The notes below the pieces were generated by a model, which saw only the letters and a list, made by a program, of their open reading frames with translations, was not told the origin of the DNA and did not search any database. Source: Pseudomonas sp. TH31 (GTDB lineage: Bacteria > Pseudomonadota > Gammaproteobacteria > Pseudomonadales > Pseudomonadaceae). From it: a DNA stretch of 64,000 bases. This document shows positions 55,773-64,000 of this stretch, in pieces. Where the stretch lies: NCBI RefSeq assembly GCF_016650815.1, contig NZ_JAEKEZ010000014.1, positions 310,001 through 374,000 on the forward strand, given 5' to 3'. Each line of letters starts with the position of its first letter. The stretch's first letter is position 1. The position numbers and the translations under genes were made by a program.

Positions 55773-56202
55773 GTGGGTGTTGTTTAGGAGATCAAGGTGA
55801 ATCAGCTTGATTTTGGCGAGCTGCATCACACCACGAAGCACAACCTCGACTCGCATTTATAGGCGGCATAAGTCGATGGCTAGCGGGTTAAAGAGGCAGT
55901 TGTAAACTAAAAGTTGACGACTGTGGTCGACGCGAAGGGTGCCGCTCGCTTGCAACATCACGCGGTTCTGTCCTTGGATTTAGCTTAAAGGGACTCGGAT
56001 CGATCGATGCCTTTAGAAAAATGACTGCTCGGTACATGGAGCAGGGCAACGAAAAACCCCTGAGCAGTATCAACGCTTAAGCACATCAACCGACAGGGGC
56101 AGAGTTGTTGATGATCATAGGAATGAGAACTTCTCGGCAACTGCTGGCTAATCCGACGCAACCGACAAGGAAAACTTGACGGTTCGATTGAGTGCTCGCG
56201 TC
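55773..56202. other. Non-coding or decayed stretch between tRNA-Arg and the IS element
   Basis: No convincing gene in either direction. The minus-strand open frame at 55985-56335 runs into the IS and has no ribosome site. Composition is lower in GC than the core genes. It may be a remnant of accessory DNA inserted next to the tRNA. Confidence 0.5.
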
Positions 56203-56266
56203 TGTAGTGGTCTAATGAAACCGGACACCCATTTAGGCGAGAATACTCGCCAGATCGAGGTGTCAG

Positions 56267-57429
<1,163 letters not shown>

Positions 57430-57471
57430 CCACTACACGTCAGACTCAGGCACCCGCTGGCTTTCTTATAT

Positions 57472-57528
57472 TTCTTGGGTAGCTCTTGGGCGATTCTTGG
57501 GTAGTGTCTTGGGTAGTTTCTTGGGTAA
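57472..57528. repeat. Degenerate tandem CTTGGGTAG repeats
   Basis: Five copies of a CTTGGG core spaced 10-15 bases apart (CTTGGGTAG, CTTGGGCGA, CTTGGGTAG, CTTGGGTAG, CTTGGGTAA), just right of the IS. On the minus strand they translate as a YPRNYPRHYPR-like tail, so they may be the end of a lost gene rather than a DNA-level repeat. Confidence 0.6.
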
Positions 57529-57638
57529 TCAGCGGCTACCGGTGCCCTGACAATCGCCGTTGCCATTCACTCAATATCCAAGGTTGCAGGAGATCTGCCT
57601 GCGCGATACCCTTCCGCCGTCGCTGCCAATTCAGCGAC

Positions 57639-57849
57639 CGGGCTTGGTAACCCGAGAGTTAAGCGCAACAGCGCCCCCATCAAATTGCAGGCGTTTTTTG
57701 ATTTCTGCAATTTTGAGTTATGGCGGCTGTGCGTGGGACGTCTTCGGACGTGCCGGATTCCTTGACTCCCGGTTTACCAACCTGCGCACAGCTGCCACCC
57801 ATTCGCTTGGTAACGGAAAAGTGGCAGTTCCACGTCAAGGAGCTAGACC
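57639..57849 (+). promoter_or_regulatory. Structured leader, copy B, upstream of the 31-codon ORF and DUF3077 gene
   Basis: Same architecture as 6653-6861. CGGG-CTTGGTAA-CCCG hairpin (57639-57654); 12-bp stem GGCGGCTGTGCG (57722-57733) with CGCACAGCTGCC (57785-57796); ACGTC-TTCG-GACGT hairpin (57738-57751); CCGG/CCGG (57753-57772). TTACCAA (57774-57780) can pair with TTGGTAA at 57644-57650 or at 57807-57813. CTGCCAC (57792-57798) can also pair with GTGGCAG (57821-57827), competing with the 12-bp stem. Compared with copy A most changes in paired positions are matched on the other strand. Confidence 0.65.
57682..57713. repeat. AAATTGCAG/CTGCAATTT hairpin, left copy
   Basis: 9-bp perfect arms with a 14-base T-rich loop, inside the leader between the first loop and the 12-bp stem. 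The same arms recur at 58251-58287, so the leader and DUF3077 gene are bracketed by them. Confidence 0.65.
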
Positions 57850-57945
57850 ATGCGCAATAGAAATCCGTACAAAATTCGTTTTACCCCTCAACGCGATTTT
57901 GAATCGCAATCCCATCGCACCTCCATCAATGGAGGTGGCAAATGA
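57850..57945 (+). CDS. 31-residue leader ORF before DUF3077
   Basis: Starts MRNRNPYKIRFTPQRDF and ends TSINGGGK; strongly basic. AAGGAG lies 8 bases before the ATG. Its 3' end contains GGAGG, the ribosome site of the DUF3077 gene, and its stop overlaps that gene's start as ATGA. It may be a small protein or simply couple translation of the next gene to the structured leader. Confidence 0.6.
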   Translation: MRNRNPYKIRFTPQRDFESQSHRTSINGGGK

Positions 57946-58349
57946 CCGATCCATCAGAGCTCAAAACCATCGGTTTGACGCCTGCCATCTACTGCTCGAA
58001 TCAAGCGGTGTTCCACGTCACTCGCGGCGTGCCTCTTGGCGATGCGTTAGCCATGGCTTCCGACTTTCTGTTCCTTGCCAAAGCACTGTCCAAAGATGCT
58101 GCCTACGACAGAGAAAACGATCGTCACGCCTGGGCTGCGCATTATTTGACAGCACTGAGTAAGGCATTGGTTGATGATGTGGTGAAAGTGCTGACGCGAG
58201 GACCCGCGTCGCGGAAAGAAAAACCACAGAATAGCGGCAACTCACAATGCAAATTGCAGGTCCTGATAATGTCAGGAACTGCAATTTTAAAGAGTACCGC
58301 TACCTACTTACCGATTTGTTCAGCTTCAATGTCGTCGATGAGCGCATAG
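57942..58349 (+). CDS. DUF3077 family small protein with atypical C-terminal tail
   Basis: 135 residues. The first 95 match DUF3077: a short strand region (LKTIGLTPAIYCSNQAVFHVTRGVPLGDALAMASDFL) followed by two helices (LFLAKALSKDAAYD, HAWAAHYLTALSKALVDDVVKVL). The last 40 residues are read through the AAATTGCAG hairpin (58251-58287) and lack family similarity, so the native end was probably nearer 58230. Function unknown; related proteins occur in several copies per Pseudomonas genome. Confidence 0.83.
   Translation: MTDPSELKTIGLTPAIYCSNQAVFHVTRGVPLGDALAMASDFLFLAKALSKDAAYDRENDRHAWAAHYLTALSKALVDDVVKVLTRGPASRKEKPQNSGNSQCKLQVLIMSGTAILKSTATYLPICSASMSSMSA
58251..58287. repeat. AAATTGCAG/CTGCAATTT hairpin, right copy
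   Basis: AAATTGCAG-g-TCCTGA and TCAGGA-a-CTGCAATTT form 16-base arms with one mismatch around TAATG. It lies within the 3' end of the DUF3077 frame. Confidence 0.75.
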
Positions 58350-58477
58350 AGTTCAGCAAACACAAGATCTGCAGCCATTGCAGGACGCTGGTCATTTCGG
58401 CTAGCCAAGATCGCATCAGATAGCTCCCCGGCCTCCAGTCGATCCGAGAGCTGCTTGATTAACGGCTTACGTTCCAT
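58304..58477 (-). CDS. 57-residue hypothetical protein
   Basis: Opens MERKPLIKQLSDRLEAGELSD and ends IDDIEAEQIGK; entirely helical and acidic by composition. AGGGA lies 8 bases before the ATG at 58477. It converges with and overlaps the DUF3077 tail by 46 bases, further evidence that the tail is not native. I do not recognise the family. Confidence 0.6.
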   Translation of the reverse strand: MERKPLIKQLSDRLEAGELSDAILASRNDQRPAMAADLVFAELYALIDDIEAEQIGK

Positions 58478-58542
58478 GTCGAGTCCCTAGGCACAAAGAC
58501 ATCAATTTATAACCGTTTGAGTTGGACGTGTACGTGGCTCAC

Positions 58543-58569
58543 AAAAAAACCGCCGAAGCGGTTTTTTAT
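58543..58569. terminator. Terminator with CGAA loop
   Basis: A7-CCGC-CGAA-GCGG-T6, the same type as at 52353. On the minus strand it ends the acidic protein gene (the stop codon is within the run). Confidence 0.9.
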
Positions 58570-58829
58570 TCAGTTGTCCAATCGAACTCGTCGTATTCAT
58601 CGTCCTCGTCGTCCTCGTCGTCCCCCACCTCAAACACCTCGTCATCAGCGATGTCTTCCTCAGGGACGGCTTCTTCCTGCTTGTTCAGCAGAAACTCCTT
58701 GCGACTCTCAGTAATTCCCCGCCTCAGCGCTTCGCCCTTGACCGGGCAGTTGAGCATTTGGGCGATGCGGTCGATTTTTTCGCCACGGCTTCCTCCAACG
58801 CATCGACTATGGCTCGATAGTGCGCTCAT
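58566..58829 (-). CDS. Small acidic hypothetical protein, N-terminus probably frameshifted
   Basis: As read, 87 residues from 58829: KIDRIAQMLNCPVKGEALRRGITESRKEFLLNK, then a very acidic tail (DDEVFEVGDDEDDEDDEYDEFDW). The first 18 residues (SALSSHSRCVGGSRGE) look unnatural, while the frame one base over reads RAIVDALEEAVAKK directly before IDRIAQML. One missing base in the T6 run at 58775-58780 would join them. No start codon for that frame is evident, since it meets a stop just upstream. Function unknown. Confidence 0.55.
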   Translation of the reverse strand: MSALSSHSRCVGGSRGEKIDRIAQMLNCPVKGEALRRGITESRKEFLLNKQEEAVPEEDIADDEVFEVGDDEDDEDDEYDEFDWTTE

Positions 58830-58862
58830 TCAAGGGCCGATGCCAATTCGCCGGTTAAACCA

Positions 58863-59423
58863 TCAGCGGTGATAACGCCGCACCACGCTGCTGTTTTTCA
58901 GCACGTGATCTTTGATCTTTTCCAGCAATTGCGCGCGGGTCAGGCCGGCGGGCAAGGCGTCCGGCGCCAGGTCCAGTGCGTAGATCTGGATGACGTAATG
59001 GTGCGCGCTATCGCCAGTCGGCGGGCAAGGGCCGACATAGGTCGTGGTGCCTTTGACGTTGGTGCCGCCGACGCCCTCGAAAGTGGACTTGGTGCCGGCA
59101 CCGGCCGGGATTTGGTGGGTGGTCGGCTTGATGCCGTAATGCACCCAGTGATCGACGCCCTGACCTTTCTGGCCATCCGGGTCATGCATGACGATGGCGT
59201 AGCTGAGGGTGCCTGCCGGGCCAGCGTTCCAGTTCAGGGCCGGAGACTGGTTGTGACCGCCACAACCAGGCGCGTCGCTGGCAGCGGCCGAGGTGAACAG
59301 TCGATCGTCGGTGACGCCAGGGATGTTGAGGGTGAAACGCTCCTGGGCCTGCACGGGCAATTGCACGCAAAGGGCGACTGCAACGGCCGCCAGCCAAGGG
59401 TTCAGAGAGGTCAATCGGGTCAT
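58863..59423 (-). CDS. Secreted PEBP/YbhB-like (Raf kinase inhibitor-like) protein
   Basis: 186 residues with a signal peptide (AAVAVALCVQLPVQAQ). PEBP fold markers: GGHNQSPALNW, IVMHDPDGQKGQGVDHWVHYGI (the DPD anion-binding site and His) and YVGPCPPTGDSAHHYVIQIYALD. YbhB-type proteins bind small anions or phospholipid head groups; role in bacteria unclear. Periplasmic. Monocistronic. Confidence 0.9.
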   Translation of the reverse strand: MTRLTSLNPWLAAVAVALCVQLPVQAQERFTLNIPGVTDDRLFTSAAASDAPGCGGHNQSPALNWNAGPAGTLSYAIVMHDPDGQKGQGVDHWVHYGIKPTTHQIPAGAGTKSTFEGVGGTNVKGTTTYVGPCPPTGDSAHHYVIQIYALDLAPDALPAGLTRAQLLEKIKDHVLKNSSVVRRYHR

Positions 59424-59564
59424 TACCAGAGCACCTTGTGCGGGTTAGGCCGTCGTCGGCTGGCAGACTATAGCCGTACCGTTCGCCCGTTGGCAGTGGC
59501 AATTGGGCGGAACCTCGGGATAAGGGCGAAACTCAATAGAGAAACACCTGCCTGGAGAGCGCTC

Positions 59565-61090
59565 ATGGCACTGCACCGCGTTGCCCGTTTCGCCGATGTG
59601 CCGGAAAACCGGGGTTTGAAGTCCGGATCGAGAACACCAAAATTCTTCTGCTGCGAGTCGGTGATCAATTGCGCGCCTTCCAGGGCGAATGCCCCCACGC
59701 CGGGGCGCCGCTGGCCGACGGCGCGCTGTGCCACGGTCGGCTGATCTGCCCCTGGCACAAGGCAGCCTTTCGGATCGAGGATGGTGCGCTGTGTGAACCG
59801 CCGGCCCTGGACAGTCTCAAGCGCTACCCACTTGAAGTGCGTGCAGATGAAGTCTGGGTCGATGATCAGCCATTCGCAGACGCACACACCCCGCCGGCGG
59901 ATGATGAGCGAACCTTTGTGATCGTCGGTGCCGGGGCCGCAGGTACTACGGCAGCTGCGGCATTGCGCGAAAAAGGCTTCGGTGGGCGGGTGCTGCTGAT
60001 TGATCGGGAAGCCGATGCCGGCTACGACCGCACCGTGTTGAGCAAATTCGTGATCGCCGGGGAGATGCCGCCGGAAGAAGTCCCGCCCCTGCGCGACGAG
60101 GGCTTTTATCGCGAGCAACGCATCGAACGAATCCGGGGCGAAGTGGCGAGTCTGGATGCACCGAACAAAACCCTGCACCTGGCCGATGGCCAATCCCTGA
60201 GCTATGACGCCGCCTTACTCGCTACCGGCGGTATACCCAAGCCTTTGGAGCTGCCCGGCGCAGATCTGCCGCAAGTCTTTGTGCTGCGCTCGAAAGACCA
60301 GGCGCGGCAGATTCTCGATGCGGTTAAACCCGGTCAGCGGGCGGTGATCATCGGGGACAGTTTTATTGCATTGGAATCGGCTTCGTCTCTACGCCAATAC
60401 GGGCTGGACGTCACGGTGCTCGCCCGCCACGCCGTGCCCTTCGCCGCCCAGTTCGGCGAAACCGTAGGCAAGGCGATTCGCGCGCGGCACGTCGCCCACG
60501 GCGTGGTCTTTCACACCGACGGTGAAGTCGCGTCCATCGAAGGCACCGACCGGGTAGAAGCGGTGCTGTTGGACAATGGCCAACGTTTACCGGCGGATCT
60601 GGTGTTGGTCGGGATTGGCGTCACCCCGGCCACTGCGGTGTTTGCCGAGCTGACGAAGGAAAAAGACCAATCGCTGAAAGTTGACGGCGGGATGCGCGTG
60701 ACCGATGGGCTCTGGGCTGTCGGCGATATCGCGACCTTTGCGCTCAACGGCCAGCCCCAGCGAATCGAGCATTGGCGCCTGGCGCAGCAACAGGCGCGGA
60801 TCGCTGCTGCAAACATGTTGGGCGGCGATGAGCATTATCTCGATGTGCCGTTTTTCTGGACCTGGCACTTCGGCAAAAACTACGACTACCTTGGGCATGC
60901 TGATAGTTGGGATGAAGTCGAGTTCAAGGGCGATCCGTACCATCCGCCCTTTATCGGTCTATTCGCCAAGCACGGTGTTTTGGTGGCGGCGGTGGCCTGC
61001 GATGAAGAACGGGCGATGGCGATGCTGGCCGAGCGGATGAAGCAGCCGCTGGCGGTGGATGAGGCGTGGCGATTGGTCCGGGATGTCTGA
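59565..61090 (+). pseudogene. Rieske [2Fe-2S]/FAD-dependent oxidoreductase, frameshifted near N-terminus
   Basis: 508 residues if repaired. The natural start is the ATG at 59565 (GGAGAG upstream): MALHRVARFADVPENRGLK; adding one G at 59620-59621 gives KVRIENTKILLLRVGDQLRAFQGECPHAG and continues to the end. The Rieske cluster ligands are CPHAG and CPWHKA. The FAD domain begins FVIVGAGAAGTTAAAALREKG; the NAD domain begins RAVIIGDSFIALESASSL; the second FAD motif is LWAVGDIATF. The layout is that of AIFM3-like ferredoxin-type reductases. An internal ATG at 59669 would drop the first half of the Rieske domain and is not the real start. Electron partner unknown. Confidence 0.84.
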
Positions 61091-61142
61091 AATGAAACCC
61101 GTAGGAGCAATGGCGATCTCAAGGACACCATCGCCCGCCCCT

Positions 61143-61214
61143 TGTAGGAGCTGCCGAAGGCTGCGATCTTTTGACCTTCAAGATCAAAAGATCGCAGCCT
61201 TCGGCAGCTCCTAC
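61143..61214. repeat. REP-type inverted pair (GTAGGAGCTGCCG family), minimal spacer
   Basis: Perfect arms with a 7-base centre (CCTTCAAGATC overlap); an almost complete 72-base hairpin between convergent genes. Confidence 0.85.
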
Positions 61215-61231
61215 AGGGAGATTTTCCAGTC

Positions 61232-61759
61232 TTAGAGGCGGGTGACCGGCTCCCTGTTTTCGTCATCTTCAGACGGCAAACGGATCACCAACGGATGTTC
61301 CAACGGCGCCAGCGGCGGCGGTTGCAGCGCCGGATTAACCGGAACGTAGTGGCTGATCACATGGCTGACGTCGCCATCCTGATTGTTGTGAATGGTCATC
61401 GAGCCCGGGGTGCGCAGTTTTTCCAGACGATCGCCGGTCAACTTGAAGCTTTTGCTCAACCCGTGATCGTCCACAACCGGTGCCGGCAGCCGACGCTGGG
61501 CGAAGCTTTTGCTTTTGCGGTGCTGATAACGCGCCCAGGAAATCAGGATCACCGCGTTGAACAACGCCACCCACAGGTAGATTTGCAGCGTACCTAGGGC
61601 GTCGAAAAATGACGCATCGATACGCGGGCCGTCATGCGTGTCGATCAGAGGCAGGAGACCGCGCACCAGCAAATACAGCAGGCCGATCCAGGCCAGTACC
61701 GTGAAAAAGGCATCGATCACGATCAGAAATGGACGCTGCCGGGTTCTGATGATTTTCAT
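61232..61759 (-). CDS. pgaD: PgaD, poly-GlcNAc synthase subunit
   Basis: 175 residues, two membrane helices ([24 protein letters not shown] and [16 protein letters not shown]), then a cytoplasmic tail. PgaD supports the PgaC glycosyltransferase and in E. coli helps form its c-di-GMP site. It overlaps pgaC by 4 bases. Confidence 0.9.
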   Translation of the reverse strand: MKIIRTRQRPFLIVIDAFFTVLAWIGLLYLLVRGLLPLIDTHDGPRIDASFFDALGTLQIYLWVALFNAVILISWARYQHRKSKSFAQRRLPAPVVDDHGLSKSFKLTGDRLEKLRTPGSMTIHNNQDGDVSHVISHYVPVNPALQPPPLAPLEHPLVIRLPSEDDENREPVTRL

Positions 61760-63111
61760 TTGATGACCTCTTCCTCATCGTCATTCAGCGGTTTTATGCC
61801 CCGGTCCGGGCTGACCCAACGCGCACGTTTCTGATGTTGGCCAAACAGCACTTTTGGAAAGCTGACCAGGGTGGTGAGCAAACTGATGAACCAGAACACC
61901 AACGGGTACCAGACGACCCAGAACATGGTTTTCCACAGACCCTTCTCGTAACGCCGGTCAATCAGAATGCTGATTGCGAACTGCAACAGGCAGACCAGCG
62001 CCAACAGCAGCCCGGTAAAGGCCGGTGGCATTAAGTGATGCACGGCGATGGCATCCGGCATATCAACAAACTTGCCCGTCGCCCAGAAGATCACTGACAG
62101 CAGGAAGGTGAACGCCCAACCGGTGGACAGGCAATATTCGAACAGCAGCGGCCACAGGTAACGATGGCGGTACTGCCAGATGCCGCGAATGTTTTTGAAC
62201 AGCACTTCGGCGCCGCCCTGGGCCCAGCGCAAACGCTGCTTCCACAGGCCGCCTAGAGTTTCCGGCATGAGGATCCAGCACAGGGCGCGGGGCTCGTAGA
62301 AGATGCTCCAGTGGTCCAGTTGCAGTTTCCAGCTGATGTCGATGTCTTCAGTGATCATGTCCGGGCTCCAGTAGCCGACCCGGTTCAGGGCCGTGCGCCG
62401 GAAGGCGACGATCACCCCGGAGACAGTAAAGATCCGCCCAAAGACCCGCTGTGTGCGCTTGATCAAGCCAATGATCGACGAGAACTCACCGACCTGAACC
62501 CGACCCACCAGCGTCGAACGAGTGCGGATTCGCGGGTTGCCGGTCACCGCGCCGAGGCGCGCGTTATCGAGCATCGGTGCCACCAGGTAGGCTGCGGTAT
62601 TCGGCGCCAGCAGCGCGTCACCGTCGATACACACCAGATACTCGCTGCGTGCGGCGATGGCCCCCATGCGCAGGGCCACGGCTTTGCCCTGGTTTTCCGC
62701 CAGGTGCAGTACCCGCAACCGAGGGTCTTGTGCGGCCAGTGCATCGAGTACGGCGGCGGTGTTGTCCTTGGAGCCGTCGTTGATCGCGATCACTTCGATA
62801 TTCGGATAATGCTGGGCCAGCGCCGCGTGGATGGTGTCGGCGGCGTTCTCGCCTTCGTTGTAGCAAGGGATCAGGATCGAAATCATCGGTTCGCCGGCCA
62901 GCGGTGGCGGCAAGGTGTCATCCTTCCAAGGCCAGTGCCGCTCCCAGTGCAGCCAGAAATAAAGGCCGCCGGCTATCCACAAGCCGGACATGAACAGTGG
63001 ATAGAAAAACACGAAGTCCATCAGGAATTGCCCGGTGAGCAGGAAGATCAGCCCAAGGGGTATCCCGAGGACGATCGCCAGAACCAGCATGGCCAGCAGT
63101 CTATCCAGCAT
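61756..63111 (-). CDS. pgaC: PgaC, poly-beta-1,6-N-acetylglucosamine synthase
   Basis: 451-residue family 2 glycosyltransferase. Membrane helices near 5-25 and 32-50, a catalytic domain from [18 protein letters not shown] with DxD-type CIDGDALL, the acceptor [12 protein letters not shown] and QRLRWAQGG, then three to four more helices. It polymerises GlcNAc for biofilm exopolysaccharide. Confidence 0.94.
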   Translation of the reverse strand: MLDRLLAMLVLAIVLGIPLGLIFLLTGQFLMDFVFFYPLFMSGLWIAGGLYFWLHWERHWPWKDDTLPPPLAGEPMISILIPCYNEGENAADTIHAALAQHYPNIEVIAINDGSKDNTAAVLDALAAQDPRLRVLHLAENQGKAVALRMGAIAARSEYLVCIDGDALLAPNTAAYLVAPMLDNARLGAVTGNPRIRTRSTLVGRVQVGEFSSIIGLIKRTQRVFGRIFTVSGVIVAFRRTALNRVGYWSPDMITEDIDISWKLQLDHWSIFYEPRALCWILMPETLGGLWKQRLRWAQGGAEVLFKNIRGIWQYRHRYLWPLLFEYCLSTGWAFTFLLSVIFWATGKFVDMPDAIAVHHLMPPAFTGLLLALVCLLQFAISILIDRRYEKGLWKTMFWVVWYPLVFWFISLLTTLVSFPKVLFGQHQKRARWVSPDRGIKPLNDDEEEVIK

Positions 63112-63112
63112 G

Positions 63113-64000
63113 TTATGGATTCCACTTGTCGGAGAGAGCAGGCCGCACGGTTTTCACGTCCGGCTGGTTCTCGAGGAAGTTATCCGGGTAGTAGCCGAAG
63201 CTGGTGGCGCCCTGCCGCTTGAGGCGGCCCATCCAGTCGCTCAGCTGCGCGCCATCGATGTCGGAATCGGTTTTTTCGTCCAGTCCCTGGCCTGCAATTC
63301 GAACACCGTGCGCTGCAGCGCGCCGGGGCGAGACTTGACCGTAGCCACCAACGCTTCGAGCCATGGCCCGGATTGCGCCTGGCTTTGTTTTTCCATGAGT
63401 GGCATCGCCATCGGCGCCGTCCAGTCGTAGGTGCCGAGGAAGTCGTCGAGGTTCTGCGCGAACCAGGCTTCGCTCTGGGGATTGAGCATCGGTTCGGCAA
63501 AGATATTACGCGCGGTCAGCACCTGCGGGCCGCGAATGGCGCGAACCTTGGCGGTGAGTTCTTTGGTGAAGTCGATCAGGTAGCGGCTCTTGAACCGCGT
63601 CCAGCGTTGCAGCGCCGCCGGATCGTCCCGCAACGCGGCAATCGAGCCCGGCAGGCCGTTGGCGGCATACACCTTGAGCGCTTCGGGGCCGGCGTCTTCG
63701 AAGTCCGAGAGCACCGCATCGTCGTGGTAGAGGATGCCGTCGACCGAGGTCAGGCGGGCGACGTCTTCGTAGATTTCACCAATCAGGCGCCGCACGTCCG
63801 GGTCAAAGGGCGACAGGCGTTTGTACTGGTCCGGGTCGAGCGACGTAGTGCCGGTTTTCGGGTCCCAGCGTGTCACACGCGGCAGTTTCGAATCCAGGGC
63901 AAAACTCAGCACCGGCATCCAGGCGAAGACTTTGACGTGGGCCGGGTGCGTAACTGCCAGGCCACTCGGTCGAAAATATCGGCGCGCACCGGCAGATGGC
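63113..64000 (-). pseudogene. pgaB: PgaB C-terminal part (poly-GlcNAc deacetylase/hydrolase), 5' partial, two frameshifts
   Basis: Visible are about 296 codons of the C-terminal glycoside-hydrolase-like domain; the deacetylase domain lies beyond the window. LYHDDAVLSDFED and FAEPMLNPQSEAWFAQNLDDFLGTYDWTAPMAMP are family blocks. The frame changes twice: a base missing at 63942-63943 separates RADIFDRVAWQLRTR from AHVKVFAWMPVLSFAL, and one missing at 63280-63281 separates VFELQARDW from EKTDSDIDGAQLSDWMGRLK. The stop is one base from pgaC. Order pgaB-pgaC-pgaD matches the usual operon, with pgaA presumably upstream. Confidence 0.84.

Noticed and set aside
57472..57528. Tandem CTTGGG repeats considered as a CRISPR array
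   Set aside because: Units are only about 9 bases with irregular 1-6 base spacing; there are no spacer-sized intervals or cas genes.
59669..61090. Rieske/FAD gene starting at the internal ATG at 59669
   Set aside because: That start removes about 35 residues of the Rieske domain; family sequence continues upstream to the ATG at 59565 once one base is restored.

Overview
The window looks like a Pseudomonas chromosome segment, most likely from the P. fluorescens group. The evidence is GC-rich protein coding, many short hairpin repeats of the Pseudomonas REP type in almost every convergent gap, a gene order (gabD-gabT ... cysA-cysW-cysT-sbp-oscA, PAS/GGDEF/EAL protein, desA, diguanylate cyclase) that I recall from P. 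aeruginosa, and the Pseudomonas-restricted small families DUF3077 and DUF6124.

Layout. 1-6.4 kb: two SfnB-family flavoproteins, an FMNH2-dependent monooxygenase and a MetQ-MetN-MetI transporter, all for organosulfur use. 6.5-8 kb: a small DUF6124 gene behind a long structured leader, then a methyltransferase. 8-13.3 kb: a TriABC-like RND efflux operon with two adaptors. 13.5-23.2 kb: a lone ATPase, a cystine-type amino-acid ABC operon, a second MetQ, an SfnR-like sigma-54 activator with a small hydrolase, and tonB-exbB-exbD. 23.6-37.5 kb: a sulfate-ester island: a small protein of unknown function, an arylsulfotransferase remnant, a TonB-dependent receptor, two paralogous LysR regulators, two sulfatases, the alkylsulfatase AtsK and the AtsR-AtsB-AtsC transporter. 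37.6-41.8 kb: a desaturase with an AraC regulator, a truncated response regulator, a Crp-type regulator and a DUF962 protein. 41.9-55.3 kb: sulfate transport (cysAWT, sbp, oscA), c-di-GMP proteins, desA, a receiver-HDOD protein and gabT/gabD. 55.6-58.8 kb: tRNA-Arg(CCG), an intact IS3-family element with a 4-bp target duplication, and a second copy of the structured leader driving a 31-codon ORF and a DUF3077 gene. 58.8-64 kb: a PEBP-like protein, a Rieske/FAD reductase and pgaB-pgaC-pgaD for poly-GlcNAc, running off the right edge.

How it works together: most of the first 46 kb serves sulfur acquisition. Outer-membrane uptake (receptor plus its own TonB-ExbBD), ABC import of sulfate esters, methionine/cystine-like compounds and sulfate, enzymatic release of sulfite or sulfate (AtsK, AtsA, second sulfatase, monooxygenase/SfnB), and regulators (LysR pair, SfnR-like) lie side by side.

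Two observations stand out. First, the leaders at 6653-6861 and 57639-57849 share a stem, a UUCG-capped hairpin and a three-way complementary loop set (TTAGTAG/CTACTAA/TTAGTAG in one, TTGGTAA/TTACCAA/TTGGTAA in the other) whose bases co-vary; this is direct evidence for a conserved, possibly switching, RNA structure upstream of two related small-protein families. Second, at least ten genes carry twelve single-base losses, nearly all in short homopolymers, each exactly repaired by adding one base; this points to consensus errors in the assembly more than to real gene decay.
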